Counted from the first letter of the stretch, positions 53,902 through 62,795 are shown. The stretch: DNA of 64,000 nt from Mesorhizobium onobrychidis (GCF_024707545.1 NZ_CP062229.1:3577501-3641500); one strand, 5' to 3'. The notes: generated by a model not told the origin, from the letters alone. Made by a program: numbers and translations.

Positions 53902-54812
53902 TCAGCCGGCGCGACGATCGAAGCTGCCGACAAGCTTCCTGTGGAAGCGGATATAGCCTCGCTCGGTCGTGCGCAGATGTTCGGCGACAATCTGGTGGAA
54001 ACGCGGCAGGCGGTGAAAGGGAACGGCCGGATAGGAATGGTGCTCGGAGTGATAAGGCATGTTCCACGCCACGAAGCGTACCAGCCGTGTGGTAAAGGTG
54101 GTGCGGGTGTTTTCGAGCATGTTGGCGACATGCGGGCAGAGCGCGTGCTCGGCCAACAGATAGGCCCGCAAAAACGGCTGGCCGACGAGCACCGGTACAA
54201 TCCAGCCCCACAGCAGCAGCGCCGACTGCACGGCCAGGGAGGCCGCCAGCAGCACCGCATAGGCGATCAGAAACCAACGTGCTTCCGAAATCACCTTGTC
54301 GCGGCCCTTGTCAGGTACGAAGCCGTCGCGGTTGCGGCCGGCCGCGTTGACGACGATCACGCGCGCCATGCCGCTCCAATAGGAGATCCCGGAGAGATAG
54401 CGCAGGTACTGGGCTATGGTCTCCGGTTTCGGAGCCATCAGTTCGGGATCATTGTCCGGATCGTGCGTGTGGCGGTGGTGCGCGAAATGGAAATAGCGGA
54501 ACCATGCCGGCGGTAGCAGGATCAGGAAGCCGGTCACGGTGGCGATGGCGCGATTGAGCCACGGCGTCCTGAATGCCGTTTCGTGGATTGTCTCGTGCAA
54601 CAGCGTGAAGAAAAAGACGATCAGGATCCCAGCGGCAGCATGAGAACCGGCCAGAACGGAATGCGGGCGGCGATCAGCACACCCAGCCCGACAACCAGCC
54701 CGCCATGGACGGTCAGCCGGACAATACCGGGCCTGTCCAGTTTAACGGTGAGGTCGCGACGATCCTCGGCCGAAAGGCTGGCGATGATGGTGCGGTGGTC
54801 GATTTCGCTCAT
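53902..54812 (-). pseudogene. Fatty acid desaturase, frameshifted
   Basis: The C-terminal 232 residues carry the three His boxes of membrane desaturases: HETIHE, HFAHHRHTH and HSEHH. The N-terminus (54812-54621: MSEIDHRTIIASLSAEDRRD...PVLMLPLG) reads in another frame. The two join if one base is restored in the GGG (CCC on +, 54628-54630) run, giving LGILIVFFFTLLHETIH. This is either a real one-base deletion or a sequencing error. Intact length would be about 303 aa. Desaturases of this group use O2 to introduce a double bond into membrane lipids. Confidence 0.85.
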
Positions 54813-55094
54813 GGGGCCAAGCTTATCGCCGGGGCGCTGTCCGGTAAATCGGTGCTCGTTACCAGACGCCGGTTTTTACGCCGGTCCAGAAATAGAACCA
54901 GATCGTCGGATGACCACTGTTTCGAGGGCAGGCCCGGGATATGATGTGGCAAGCTTGCCGGCTGCGCATCCCTGACCGCCTCGATGCTATCGCGTGAGAA
55001 TGCCGCCTGCCGCAGCGCGTAGCTTGAAATCGTATCGCCTGCCTCAGGCTTGCCGCGCACTGCCGCAGCACGCCGCAAGCTAGGGATCGCGGGC

Positions 55095-55667
55095 TCAGCG
55101 CTTGAATTCAAGGATGTCGAGCTTCGATTCGTAATAGGGCGCCGGGAACTCGATGCGCCATTCGTTGGCGCTGTTGCGAAAGGTATAGCCGACCTGATCG
55201 CTTTGCGGGCCGCCGCCATAGGGTTTTGCAGGATCGTCGTTGACGGAAAGGGAGCCGAGATAGATCGAGCGCTTTTCGCCGTCGTCGAAGAAACGCCCCT
55301 TGGTGCGCTGCGAACCGGTGATTTTTTCCAGCATCCAGCCCGAACCGTCGTCGCTCACCTTGCACTTGAACCAGCCATAGATGACGAGCGGGCTCAGCCC
55401 GCCGGCCTTGATGGTACGGCACTGCCAGTTGCCGGTCAGGTCCTTGTCGGAAAACGAGACCAACGGCTTTGCCAGCAGGGCGTCGAGCTCCTCGACATCG
55501 GCGGCGTCGCCAGCCCTGGCTTCGTCAAGGGCTGCCTTGCGCGTCTCGTCATATTTGTCGAGCCGCACCTTGTCGGCGGGCGTGATCAGCTTCTGCACCT
55601 CGCCATCGGCGAGCGCGGGCAGAGCGAAGCAGACAACGCCTGCGGCAATCAGGAGGCGAGCGATCAT
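55095..55667 (-). CDS. DUF4893 domain protein (secreted)
   Basis: A 190-aa protein with a signal peptide (MIARLLIAAGVVCFALPALA). The mature region has GNWQCRTIKAGGLSPLVIYG and CKVSDDGSGWMLEKITGSQR, matching DUF4893, found in alphaproteobacterial periplasmic proteins of unknown role. The ATG at 55667 is followed directly by the signal sequence. Confidence 0.82.
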   Translation of the reverse strand: MIARLLIAAGVVCFALPALADGEVQKLITPADKVRLDKYDETRKAALDEARAGDAADVEELDALLAKPLVSFSDKDLTGNWQCRTIKAGGLSPLVIYGWFKCKVSDDGSGWMLEKITGSQRTKGRFFDDGEKRSIYLGSLSVNDDPAKPYGGGPQSDQVGYTFRNSANEWRIEFPAPYYESKLDILEFKR

Positions 55668-55790
55668 CGGTGCGTTTCCTGGTCGAAAGCTGGAACAGCC
55701 TGTTTTCTCGTTTGGCATACAACTTACCCGTTCGCGGTGACCTGTCATCCGTGCTTAACAGCGATCAGCTTAAAAATCGTGGTTTCGCCG

Positions 55791-56714
55791 ATGCGGATCT
55801 TGCTTACGGGATCGTCAGGCTGGCTGGGCAGCGCGCTAGCCCCGCGCCTGCGGGCTCTTGGCCATTGCGTCATCGGCCTCGATCCCGCCCCGTCGGCGCA
55901 AACGCAGGTGATCGGCTCGGTCGCCGACCGTGATCTGGTCATGCGGACGGTCAGGGAAAACCGCATCGAGGCGATCATCCACAGCGGCGCGCTGCACAAG
56001 CCTGACATCGAACACCAACGTAATGAGGATTTCATCGAGACGAATGTGCGCGGCACGCTCAACCTGCTCGACGCGGCAGTGGTATCAGGCGTTCAGCGCT
56101 TCATCTTCACGTCGACGACCTCGCTGATGATCTCGAAAGCCATACGCGCCGGCTTGACCGGCGGTGCGCGCAATGCCGCCTGGCTGACGGAAGACATGTC
56201 GCCCGAGCCGCGCAACATCTACGGCGTCACCAAGCTTTCGGCCGAACATCTTTGCCGCCTCTTTCACATCCAGTCCGGCCTGCCGGTGATCGTGCTGCGC
56301 ACCGCCCGGTTCTTTCCCGAGGCAGACGACATGGCGCATGCGACCGAGCAGTCGGACGCCAACACCAAGGCCAATGAGCTGTTGTTCCGCCGGCTGACCG
56401 TGGAAGATGCCGCCGAGGCCCATGTCGCGGCGCTGGAGAAGGCGCCACAACTGGGCTTCGACATCTTCATCATCTCGGCGCCAACGCCGTTCCGGCCTGA
56501 TGATTGCGAGGCATTGATCGCTGACGCGCCGCCCGTCGTCGCCCGCTATTTTCCGGAATTTCCGGCGCTCTATGCGCGAAAGAGTTGGACGATGTTTTCC
56601 TCGATCGACCGTGTCTACGACGCCTCGCGGGCGCGGGACAGGCTGGGCTTCGTCTGCAAGACGAGCTTTGCCGCTGTGCTCGCCGGACTTGCAGCGGAAG
56701 ATGGCGCCGCCTGA
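55791..56714 (+). CDS. NAD-dependent epimerase/dehydratase-family protein
   Basis: A 307-aa extended SDR. The N-terminal NAD motif is MRILLTGSSGWLGSALAPRL (GxxGxxG). HSGALHKPDIE follows, and the catalytic region is NIYGVTKLSAEHLCRLF (YxxxK). Substrates of such proteins range over sugar nucleotides and other alcohols. It is divergent from the DUF4893 gene and convergent with the DUF1638 gene. Confidence 0.88.
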   Translation: MRILLTGSSGWLGSALAPRLRALGHCVIGLDPAPSAQTQVIGSVADRDLVMRTVRENRIEAIIHSGALHKPDIEHQRNEDFIETNVRGTLNLLDAAVVSGVQRFIFTSTTSLMISKAIRAGLTGGARNAAWLTEDMSPEPRNIYGVTKLSAEHLCRLFHIQSGLPVIVLRTARFFPEADDMAHATEQSDANTKANELLFRRLTVEDAAEAHVAALEKAPQLGFDIFIISAPTPFRPDDCEALIADAPPVVARYFPEFPALYARKSWTMFSSIDRVYDASRARDRLGFVCKTSFAAVLAGLAAEDGAA

Positions 56715-56722
56715 TCGAACGG

Positions 56723-57352
56723 TCAGCCGTGTGCCGCGGCGTTGGCCAGCTCCGTCGTCAGGTCGCCATAGCCGGTCGAGCGGCGCTCATAGGCGAGGCC
56801 GAGCATTTTCGCGGCCTTCTCGGCGACCTTGTCGAGTTCCGGGTCGTCGGTCTGGGCGATATAGACCAGCTTCTCGTAATTGCCGAAATAGTCCTTGATC
56901 AGCTCGGGATGCCTGTCGAGGCCGAGCGGCTTCATGAAGAAGGCGTCGAACTGCCGGCATAGGAAATCGGTCATGTAGAACGACATCATGTCGTCGTCGG
57001 CGACCTTCGCATAGGCGTCCATGCCCTGGTAGAAGGCAAAGCAGTGCGGACCGGCCATGCGCTCGACGCCATGCTTCTCGCAGACGCGGTCAAGCAGGCC
57101 GCCGGTGCCGCAATCGGCGTAGCCGACGAAGATGTTTCTATAGCCGTCCGCCTTGGCCTTCTCGATTGCCTTGTCCATGGCCGGCGCGATGCGGTCCGGG
57201 TAGAAATGGAACTCCGCCGGCAGGCAGGTCAGGTCGAGATGGTCGAGCCCCAGCTGCTCCTTTACGGCCAGAACTTCGCGCGCAATCATCCCGCAGGCGA
57301 TGACAAGCAGCCTGTCGCCTTGATCGGGTTGTAGCTTTCGCGCAATGCTCAT
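56723..57352 (-). CDS. DUF1638 domain protein
   Basis: A 209-aa protein with RLLVIACGMIAREVLAVKEQ, HLDLTCLPAEFHFYPDRI and FVGYADCGTGGLLDRVCEKH. These conserved Cys residues mark DUF1638, a family often encoded beside corrinoid methyltransferases of methylated amines in bacteria and archaea. Its role is unknown; metal or corrinoid handling has been suggested only by context. It lies near, but separated by decayed mobile DNA from, the corrinoid-protein gene. Confidence 0.85.
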   Translation of the reverse strand: MSIARKLQPDQGDRLLVIACGMIAREVLAVKEQLGLDHLDLTCLPAEFHFYPDRIAPAMDKAIEKAKADGYRNIFVGYADCGTGGLLDRVCEKHGVERMAGPHCFAFYQGMDAYAKVADDDMMSFYMTDFLCRQFDAFFMKPLGLDRHPELIKDYFGNYEKLVYIAQTDDPELDKVAEKAAKMLGLAYERRSTGYGDLTTELANAAAHG

Positions 57353-57416
57353 GGAACCAGTCTAACCGATTTTCGTTGCTGTCCCACGAATCTATCTGTT
57401 CAGGGAGATACCATTC

Positions 57417-57557
57417 ATGAAAGCGCTACGCATTGCACCGATCGCCATTCTCGCTTGCGCCCTGGCACTTTCGGCCTGCGCCAACACCGTCCGTGGCGTC
57501 GGCAGGGACGTCAAATCGACAGCCAACGCGGTTGAGGACACGGTCGAGAACCCCTGA
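57417..57557 (+). CDS. Entericidin A/B-family lipoprotein
   Basis: A 46-aa protein, MKALRIAPIAILACALALSA then C: a lipoprotein signal with lipobox LSAC. The mature part, CANTVRGVGRDVKSTANAVE, has the entericidin pattern. It starts at ATG 57417 behind cagggaga. Entericidins are tiny membrane lipoproteins, some linked to toxin-antidote behaviour or envelope stress. Confidence 0.85.
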   Translation: MKALRIAPIAILACALALSACANTVRGVGRDVKSTANAVEDTVENP

Positions 57558-57694
57558 TCCGCAGTCTCGCCAAAGCGCATTGCTCTCAAGATAGTTCAAG
57601 CGATGCGCATTAAGTCATTGTAACATCTGGGAACAAGAAAGTCGTGCTGCAAGGCGCGGATCGGTTTATGGTCCATGCCGAATTCGCCCAGATG

Positions 57695-57723
57695 AGGCCG
57701 AAGCGCGGACGTCGTGTCCGCCT
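57695..57723. other. att-like repeat, copy 1
   Basis: A 29-bp sequence (aggccgaagcgcggacg, c, gtgtccgcct). It matches copy 2 at 61772-61800 at 28 of 29 positions. It also matches the first part of copy 3, the 3' end of the corrinoid-protein gene. It forms the left edge of the decayed island. Confidence 0.7.
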
Positions 57724-57830
57724 ATTGCAATTATTTTCGTTGGGGCGGGCACGAAAAGTTGACTTTTCGAGCGGGGGATATGCCGTTAATCTTTTCTGGT
57801 ACCCTCAACAACGAAGCTAGGAGCCATAGG

Positions 57831-58046
57831 ATGAAGACCGCTCTCTTAGTTGTCGCCGCTTTGGGCCTTTCGGTGTCCGGCGCCGCAGCGGAATGTGTTG
57901 GCCACAACAAAACGACGGCTTCCGTAGATCAGCAAACCAAATTGGCAGGCGTAGATCAGCAAACCAAAGTCGCGAGTGTCGCGAATACGCCGACAACTGC
58001 CGACACGCCGATCCTGAAAAAGGAAGAGGCAAAAGAGTCAGAATAG
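57831..58046 (+). CDS. Small secreted repeat protein
   Basis: A 71-aa protein with a signal peptide (MKTALLVVAALGLSVSGAAA). The mature part has a tandem VDQQTKLAG / VDQQTKVAS repeat. It then has TPTTADTPIL and a charged tail KKEEAKESE. No family is recognised. It lies just inside the island, 107 bp from att-like copy 1. The start at ATG 57831 precedes the signal sequence; a GTG 117 bases earlier is in frame but unlikely. Confidence 0.6.
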   Translation: MKTALLVVAALGLSVSGAAAECVGHNKTTASVDQQTKLAGVDQQTKVASVANTPTTADTPILKKEEAKESE

Positions 58047-58359
58047 GCGCTTCAACCCGCCCGAACGCTCCGAGCGAGGCTTGCCGCGCTCAACTTCCCG
58101 TCCAAAGTTTCACCGGGTATGTTCGCTGCGGGGCGCTGTTGCTTGTCGATGTCAAGACATGCCAGCGTCGCGCGCCGCCTCGGCCTAGCATAGCATTACT
58201 TATGCTTCAGTTTCCTCCCTGGTCTGCCATCCCCCAGCCGCGCGGGCGGAATATCTAAATATCCTGCGATCGCCATCCCAACGGCTATTCCCATAAGCCC
58301 ATTGCAACGCCGTGACGAGGAAGCAGCAACAGGTGGTGCTGGCGTGGTGGCTATGGCAC
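58047..58359. other. Intergenic region before the IS630 element
   Basis: 313 bases with no supported gene, between the small secreted repeat protein and the IS630 target site. Base composition and short broken frames fit decayed DNA. Confidence 0.4.
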
Positions 58360-59457
58360 CTAGTGTTGTGACTCTAACACTCGACGCCCTCGTGCGACCT
58401 TTTCAAGGATGTCAGCAGCCTTGGCGGCCCAGATGAAGGGTTTGGGGTCGGCATTGTGATGCTCCAGGTAGGCCTCGATCGCGATCGTCAGGTCGGTCAC
58501 GCTGCGGAAGACGCCGCGGCGGATGGCGTCGTCGGTGATGAGCCCGAAGAAGCGCTCGACCTGGTTCAGCCAGGAGCCAGAGGTCGGGGTGAAGTGGAGG
58601 CGGAAGCGCTTATGCCGGGCAAGCCAGGCTTTGACCTTGGGATGCTTGTGGGTGGCGTAGTTGTCGACCACCAAATCCAGGGCGAAGTGCTTGGGCGTGT
58701 TGCGATCGATCGTGCGCAGGAAGCGCAGGAACTCCTGGTGGCGGTGTCGCGGCATGCATTCGCCGATGACCTTGCCGGTGGCCACGTCGAGGGCGGCAAA
58801 CAGTGTCGTGGTGCCGTTGCGCTTGTAGTCATGGGTCATCGTGCCGGCCCGCCCCTTCTTGATGGGCAGCCCCGGCTGCGTGCGGTCGAGCGCCTGGATT
58901 TGGCTCTTCTCGTCGACGCAAAGCACCAGGGCTTTGTCCGGCGGGTTGAGATAAAGGCCGACGACGTCCTGGACCTTCTCGACGAACGCCTTGTCATTGG
59001 ACAGCTTGAATTTTTTGATCAGATGCGGCTTCAGCCCGTGCGCTGCCCAGATGCGCTGCACGCTCGACGGGCTGAGCCCCACCACCTTGGCGAGCTTGCG
59101 CACCGACCAATGGGTGCTCGCCGGCGGCTTCTGATGCAGCGTCATATCCACCACACGCTTGATCACCTCGGCCGAAAGCGGCGGCTTGCGGCTCGGCCGG
59201 CTGGCATCCCGCTTCAGCCCCTCAATGCCGCACGCAACGTAACGATCACGCCAGCGATAGGCGGTTCGCTTGGTTTTGCCGGTCGCCCGTACAATCGCGG
59301 TGACGCCGTCGCCGTCCGCCCACATCAGCACGATCCGCGCCCGCCAAACCCATTTCTGTGGCGAGTTGCGGTCCGCCACCCAACCTTCCAGCGTCGCCCG
59401 ATCCTCAGGAGACAACCGGATGCCCGATTCAGTTGACATGCCCTCTGACTCGCACAT
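58360..59457 (-). CDS. IS630-family transposase
   Basis: A 365-aa transposase. The N-terminal helix-turn-helix region (ATLEGWVADRNSPQK; KTKRTAYRWRDRY) is followed by the DDE catalytic domain with CVDEKSQ, VVDNYATHK and SGSWLNQVERFF. It is full length and without internal frameshift, so the element may be active. Its stop TAG is completed by the TA target and the adjacent host base. An ATG at 59439 is an alternative start. Confidence 0.92.
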   Translation of the reverse strand: MCESEGMSTESGIRLSPEDRATLEGWVADRNSPQKWVWRARIVLMWADGDGVTAIVRATGKTKRTAYRWRDRYVACGIEGLKRDASRPSRKPPLSAEVIKRVVDMTLHQKPPASTHWSVRKLAKVVGLSPSSVQRIWAAHGLKPHLIKKFKLSNDKAFVEKVQDVVGLYLNPPDKALVLCVDEKSQIQALDRTQPGLPIKKGRAGTMTHDYKRNGTTTLFAALDVATGKVIGECMPRHRHQEFLRFLRTIDRNTPKHFALDLVVDNYATHKHPKVKAWLARHKRFRLHFTPTSGSWLNQVERFFGLITDDAIRRGVFRSVTDLTIAIEAYLEHHNADPKPFIWAAKAADILEKVARGRRVLESQH

Positions 59458-59497
59458 CAGAGAGCTAAAGGGAATCCTTTCGTTAGAGACGGAACAC
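58363..59497. mobile_element. IS630-family insertion sequence, 1135 bp
   Basis: Terminal repeats gtgttgtgactctaac (58363-58378) and gttagagacggaacac (59482-59497) are imperfect inverted copies. A TA dinucleotide flanks each side (58361-58362, 59498-59499), the usual IS630/Tc1 target duplication. It holds one transposase gene. Confidence 0.88.
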
Positions 59498-60122
59498 TAG
59501 GGTGGTGGCAAATGAACGTTTGCAGTGCGCCTAGGGAGATCCGCCTTTGAGGGCGATCAGGCCGATCAGGATTGCGCTTGCCGCAGCAATCGACGCCCAC
59601 CAAGTCGCATTGCGCGAAGGTCGCCAGTGTCGGCGGTGTCTAGCGCGCTTTCGCCACTGGCCAGACCGATTATCGTAGCGCGATTTTTCCACTCCTCCCA
59701 CTCCCAGAGTCAGCAATGCGTTTGTTGCCGATTGGAGTCCAGACGCGCGCCCAAGGGTCGGCTTTAGGCGGCGCGCGCCAAGCCAACGGCTATTCCCAAG
59801 GCGATCGGCCCGCGCATGGCGGGAGTGCAGGTTTTATCCTCACCGATCGAAACCGACTTCATCACAATGAACGGCGACAATCTCAAAGAGTCAGGGCATG
59901 ACCGGCGCATCGGAATTCTGCTGGATCGAATAGATGTGTTGGCTGGGAAATAGCACAGTTAGGCGCTCCGCGAAGGTAATCGCTGAGGCTGAGCGCGCCG
60001 AACGCGCCGCAAAGACGGCAAGATTGAAATCCCTTCGCATGGCAACTCAGAGTGACTTGAATGTTTCGTTTCCGGAGGAGCTCGATTGCTCGCTCCTCGT
60101 CGCGGCACTGATTCAAGGCGAA
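59498..60122. other. Decayed intergenic DNA with weak small frames
   Basis: 625 bases after the IS630. A 61-aa minus-strand frame (59531-59716) and a plus-strand frame containing IAEAERAERAAKTARLKSLR (within 59934-60203) resemble small rhizobial proteins. Neither has strong start signals. Confidence 0.4.
59531..59716 (-). CDS. Possible small membrane protein
   Basis: A 61-aa frame with a very basic N-terminus and one hydrophobic segment near the end (ATWWASIAAASAILIGLIAL). No clear ribosome-binding site and no family. It is included because a tail-anchored hydrophobic helix is unusual for a random frame in GC-rich DNA. Confidence 0.28.
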   Translation of the reverse strand: MLTLGVGGVEKSRYDNRSGQWRKRARHRRHWRPSRNATWWASIAAASAILIGLIALKGGSP

Positions 60123-60317
60123 TCATCGGGTCAGCCTTTCAACCGTCTCAATGATGGCTTTGGCAAGGGCTTCGCCTTCATGGACAGGCTCGGAACCGAA
60201 TAGCAACAAAACTGCTTCCTCGCTTGGAAGCAAGCCGGGCCGGCAGGTCTGTTCAATAGCCATGCGAACAAGTTTGAGGGCGGCCCAGGCGCTGCGGATG
60301 TTCTGTTGGACTTCCAT
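60123..60317 (-). CDS. Small hypothetical protein (64 aa)
   Basis: The sequence starts MEVQQNIRSAWAALKLVRMA and includes CRPGLLPSEEAVLLLFGSEP. This looks like real coding sequence of a rhizobial small-protein family of unknown role. ATG 60317 begins one base after the stop of the upstream fragment (TAGCATG), suggesting an old operon. Confidence 0.55.
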   Translation of the reverse strand: MEVQQNIRSAWAALKLVRMAIEQTCRPGLLPSEEAVLLLFGSEPVHEGEALAKAIIETVERLTR

Positions 60318-60318
60318 G

Positions 60319-60564
60319 CTAGCCCACCATGTCACGCAGCGGCTTCCTGCGCTCCTGCGGCCGGTATTTCTCCACCCGCCTGACCTTATCCAAACCCACC
60401 GTAACCAGCGATCCAAGGTCGATCGTCACCTTGCCGGCCCCCTCGTCTATGCGCGTAATCTCGCCAGAAAGCTCAATATGCTGGCCGCGCTTGACCTTTG
60501 TAGAATCGCGGATGGAGTGCGGGAATCCGTAGGAGGGGATGGAGACGCTTGCGCGGTCCCTCGC
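60319..60564 (-). pseudogene. Fragment of a small hypothetical protein, no start codon
   Basis: The open frame encodes ...DSTKVKRGQHIELSGEITRI and DEGAGKVTIDLGSLVTVGLD, with a KYRPQERRKPLRDMVG end. It resembles small beta-rich rhizobial proteins with the 'IELSGEITR.DEGAGKVT' pattern. The frame runs to a TAA at 60565-60567 without any ATG, GTG or TTG early in it, so its 5' end is lost or shifted. Confidence 0.45.
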
Positions 60565-60904
60565 TTACCCGCCTTCGCACTGTGGCTGTGATCGCCACCA
60601 CGTCAAGAGGTTGCTGATATACGAGACAACGCGCTTCGCTCTAGCGGGAACGGCCCAGCGGCTTGGTTGCGAGGGGGACTGGCAGCTGGAGGCCGCTGGG
60701 CCTTGACCAGCTAGCTAAGAGGAGGCGCTGTGCTGGCTGACCAAAAACTTACGCTCAAGGCAACGGAATAGCATCATTCGAACGAACGCTGTTCGTCAGC
60801 ATGTTCCTGATGCTGGACATCCGAAGGGCGCTCAATCTGCTCAAGGCAGGCCAGCGGACTATGAGGAGCCGCATTTTGCCCCCATGTCGAGAGGCTGGCG
60901 GAAC
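60565..60904. other. Intergenic region, nothing supported
   Basis: 340 bases inside the decayed island. Short open frames on both strands lack start signals or recognisable domains. Confidence 0.4.
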
Positions 60905-61093
60905 CTATTGTTCGGTCGGCAGCGGCTCGTGGTGGGGGAGATGATGATGCAGCACCTCGGCAAGGTTCCGCTTGTCGAACGTTTGGCCACAAACGGGGCA
61001 GAACTCGAGGTAGCCTTCCTCGTCGTTGGCAGGCGTCCCGTGGCGCTTGCCCTTGACGCTGGTTGCGGGGTTGTTGATTCGATCTCGTCTCAC
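60905..61093 (-). CDS. Small zinc-finger-like protein (62 aa)
   Basis: The C-terminal half is EEGYLEFCPVCGQTFDKRNL followed by HHHLPHHEPLP. This gives a C-x2-C and a His cluster able to bind zinc. Similar 60-80-aa proteins with FCPVCGQ occur repeatedly in rhizobial accessory DNA. Function unknown. Confidence 0.6.
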   Translation of the reverse strand: MRRDRINNPATSVKGKRHGTPANDEEGYLEFCPVCGQTFDKRNLAEVLHHHLPHHEPLPTEQ

Positions 61094-61757
61094 GTTTGGT
61101 CGCTACCGTGCGTTTGATAGACGGCCCGACAGCCAATCGGGGGGGCGACAAGCTGGCCGCCGGGCCTAACCAGCGGGCAATTGGGTCCGTTCGCCGGTTG
61201 GGCCGAACTATAGGCATTTCATGCAACATTTCTAATTTAGTAAAATGGTCATGATCCGTTCCCTTAGTCATCAAACCGGATGAGCCTAGAGTCAATTTGG
61301 TGCCTAACGGGAGGAAGAATGACCGGCATCCCGCCTCCGTTTTGCGGTGCTGATCAAGCGGAACATTAGGAGTTTCTAACTGTTGTCTGGGAGCAGTGGA
61401 CCTATCCCCCCGCTTAGCTCCCGCTGCAGATCGGGCCGCAGCCAGATCGGCCCGCGCTCAGAGGAGGAGCGCGGGCTTCTCCTTGTCAGTGCGATGCAGA
61501 TAAGGGGTGGCCGGCGCCGCTTTGGGGGGCGTTGGGGTAGAGTGCCTTGTAGGGCGCCGGCCGGGCGGCGTTGGGGTCCGCCCCACGAATAAGCTAACAC
61601 AGGTTAGGACCGTGGGTATGGCGTGATCGCGGAAGTACCGTGCTTCCAATAGCTAGCCGGCCAGTGCCATGACGACGGCAATGCCTATGCCGATCGAGAA
61701 AATTCAGTGGCGATTAGGCGCGGGGCCGACGGCACCGGGCCAGTCCCTACGGGGAAT
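61094..61757. other. Intergenic region in the decayed island
   Basis: 664 bases without a supported gene. It has an inverted repeat near 61428-61458 (gatcgggccgc / gatcggcccgc). The right edge is att-like copy 2. Confidence 0.4.
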
Positions 61758-61800
61758 TCGTTAAAAAGCTCAGGCCGAAGCGCGGACGTTGTGTCCGCCT
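61758..61800. other. att-like repeat, copy 2
   Basis: Positions 61758-61793 are identical over 36 bp to copy 3 (62959-62994). Positions 61772-61800 match copy 1 at 28 of 29. It therefore combines the left half of copy 3 with the right half of copy 1, as expected of a junction site between two integrated elements. An integrase remnant lies 54 bp to its right. Confidence 0.75.
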
Positions 61801-61853
61801 TTTATCGTTGTTTTTATTGCCTGAATCTCGATTATGTTGCCAGATGTTGCATT

Positions 61854-61997
61854 CTAGCCAAGGATCGCGGCCACGCCAGAGGCGAGTTCCTCGGCATCGT
61901 CGCCGCGCGGAAATAGATGCGCGTATGTGCCAGCCGTGATCGCAACGGACGCGTGCCCCATGCGCTCCTGGTGGATGAGCGTGGCTTGCCGGTGGAA
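61854..61997 (-). pseudogene. Tyrosine recombinase (integrase), C-terminal remnant
   Basis: The 47-residue remnant reads FHRQATLIHQERMGHASVAI then TAGTYAHLFPRGDDAEELAS and ends at TAG 61854. It has the integrase box-II pattern: ERMGHAS (the LGH histidine) followed by TY with the nucleophile tyrosine. The rest of the gene is missing or scrambled. It reads toward att-like copy 2, the normal placement of an integrase at the end of an integrative element. Confidence 0.75.
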
Positions 61998-62113
61998 TGG
62001 ATTGGAAAGGCGCCAGATATTGAGACGGCAGTTTATGCTGCCGAGTGCATGGGACCGGGCTACGTGGCAGGCACTTGGGCATACTGCGTCGCCTGACCGC
62101 CTCGCACCGCAAC

Positions 62114-62452
62114 CTAGAAACCTCGCTTCGGCGGGGTTTTTCGTTGAGGGAAGCGTTGCGGAGAAACTGAAGGGTAATGCGCCAGTTCCTTAGAAGGACC
62201 AGCCTCGGCTGCCAGTTCTGAAGAAGACGACGGTAGGCCAACCTCACCGAGCCACTCGTCGTAGTGATGGTTTAAGGCGAACAACAACTCGTCTGGCTTG
62301 TTGATACCGCTTTGGAATAACTCGATAATTTGACGGCCAAGACGCCTCCTGGCCGGATCGCCAACTGCTATCCCGGCCTGATGGCAATAATCGTCGACCA
62401 CCGCGGCAAGCATTGAAAGCTGCGCTGGATCCGTTGCGCGGTTGAAGGTCAT
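62114..62452 (-). CDS. Small hypothetical protein (112 aa)
   Basis: It reads MTFNRATDPAQLSMLAAVVD and later PARRRLGRQIIELFQSGINK, DELLFALNHHYDEW. It resembles a rhizobial small-protein family with the 'RIIELFQSG..DELL.AL' pattern. The ATG at 62452 is clear. The last 18 residues run through a terminator hairpin, so the true end may have been altered. Confidence 0.55.
   Translation of the reverse strand: MTFNRATDPAQLSMLAAVVDDYCHQAGIAVGDPARRRLGRQIIELFQSGINKPDELLFALNHHYDEWLGEVGLPSSSSELAAEAGPSKELAHYPSVSPQRFPQRKTPPKRGF
62118..62142 (+). terminator. Terminator-like hairpin
   Basis: aacctcgc, ttc, ggcggggtt followed by tttt. It lies antisense to the last codons of the minus-strand gene at 62114. 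Confidence 0.5.
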
Positions 62453-62795
62453 ATCGCTTCTCCCTTTGTTTGGGCGAAAGCGTGGTGATCTCTTCCAATC
62501 GACGGCTTGCCGTTAATGTGCGGGCGACTTCCGTTATATAGTGTGTCGGTTTGGTACATACGAGTCGCAGCGTCAACCTAACGCAACGTCAGGTTGCGGC
62601 AACCGCGAATGATGGTCAATGCACAGGAAACGAACCTAAACGCGTGGCGCTTGAACACTGCGCCGGTTCCCGAAGGACACAATTCGTCATTACCGCCGTG
62701 ATCCCGATTCACCATAGTCTCAAGTCGGGCGCGGCGGTGAACCGTTTTCGGCAACACCGATGCCGGCGGCTCAGGCAACATCTGCCGCGTCCACC

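Noticed and set aside
54809..55219. 136-aa minus-strand open frame between the desaturase and the DUF4893 gene.
   Set aside because: Overlaps DUF4893 coding sequence, low-complexity Ser/Arg/Ala start, no ribosome-binding site.
59934..60203. 89-aa plus-strand frame with EAERAERAAKTARLKSLR.
   Set aside because: Part resembles small rhizobial proteins, but the rest is antisense to the better-supported 60123-60317 gene and the start is weak.
61383..61592. 69-aa plus-strand frame rich in Arg, Gly and Pro.
   Set aside because: Low-complexity translation of an inverted repeat, no start signal.
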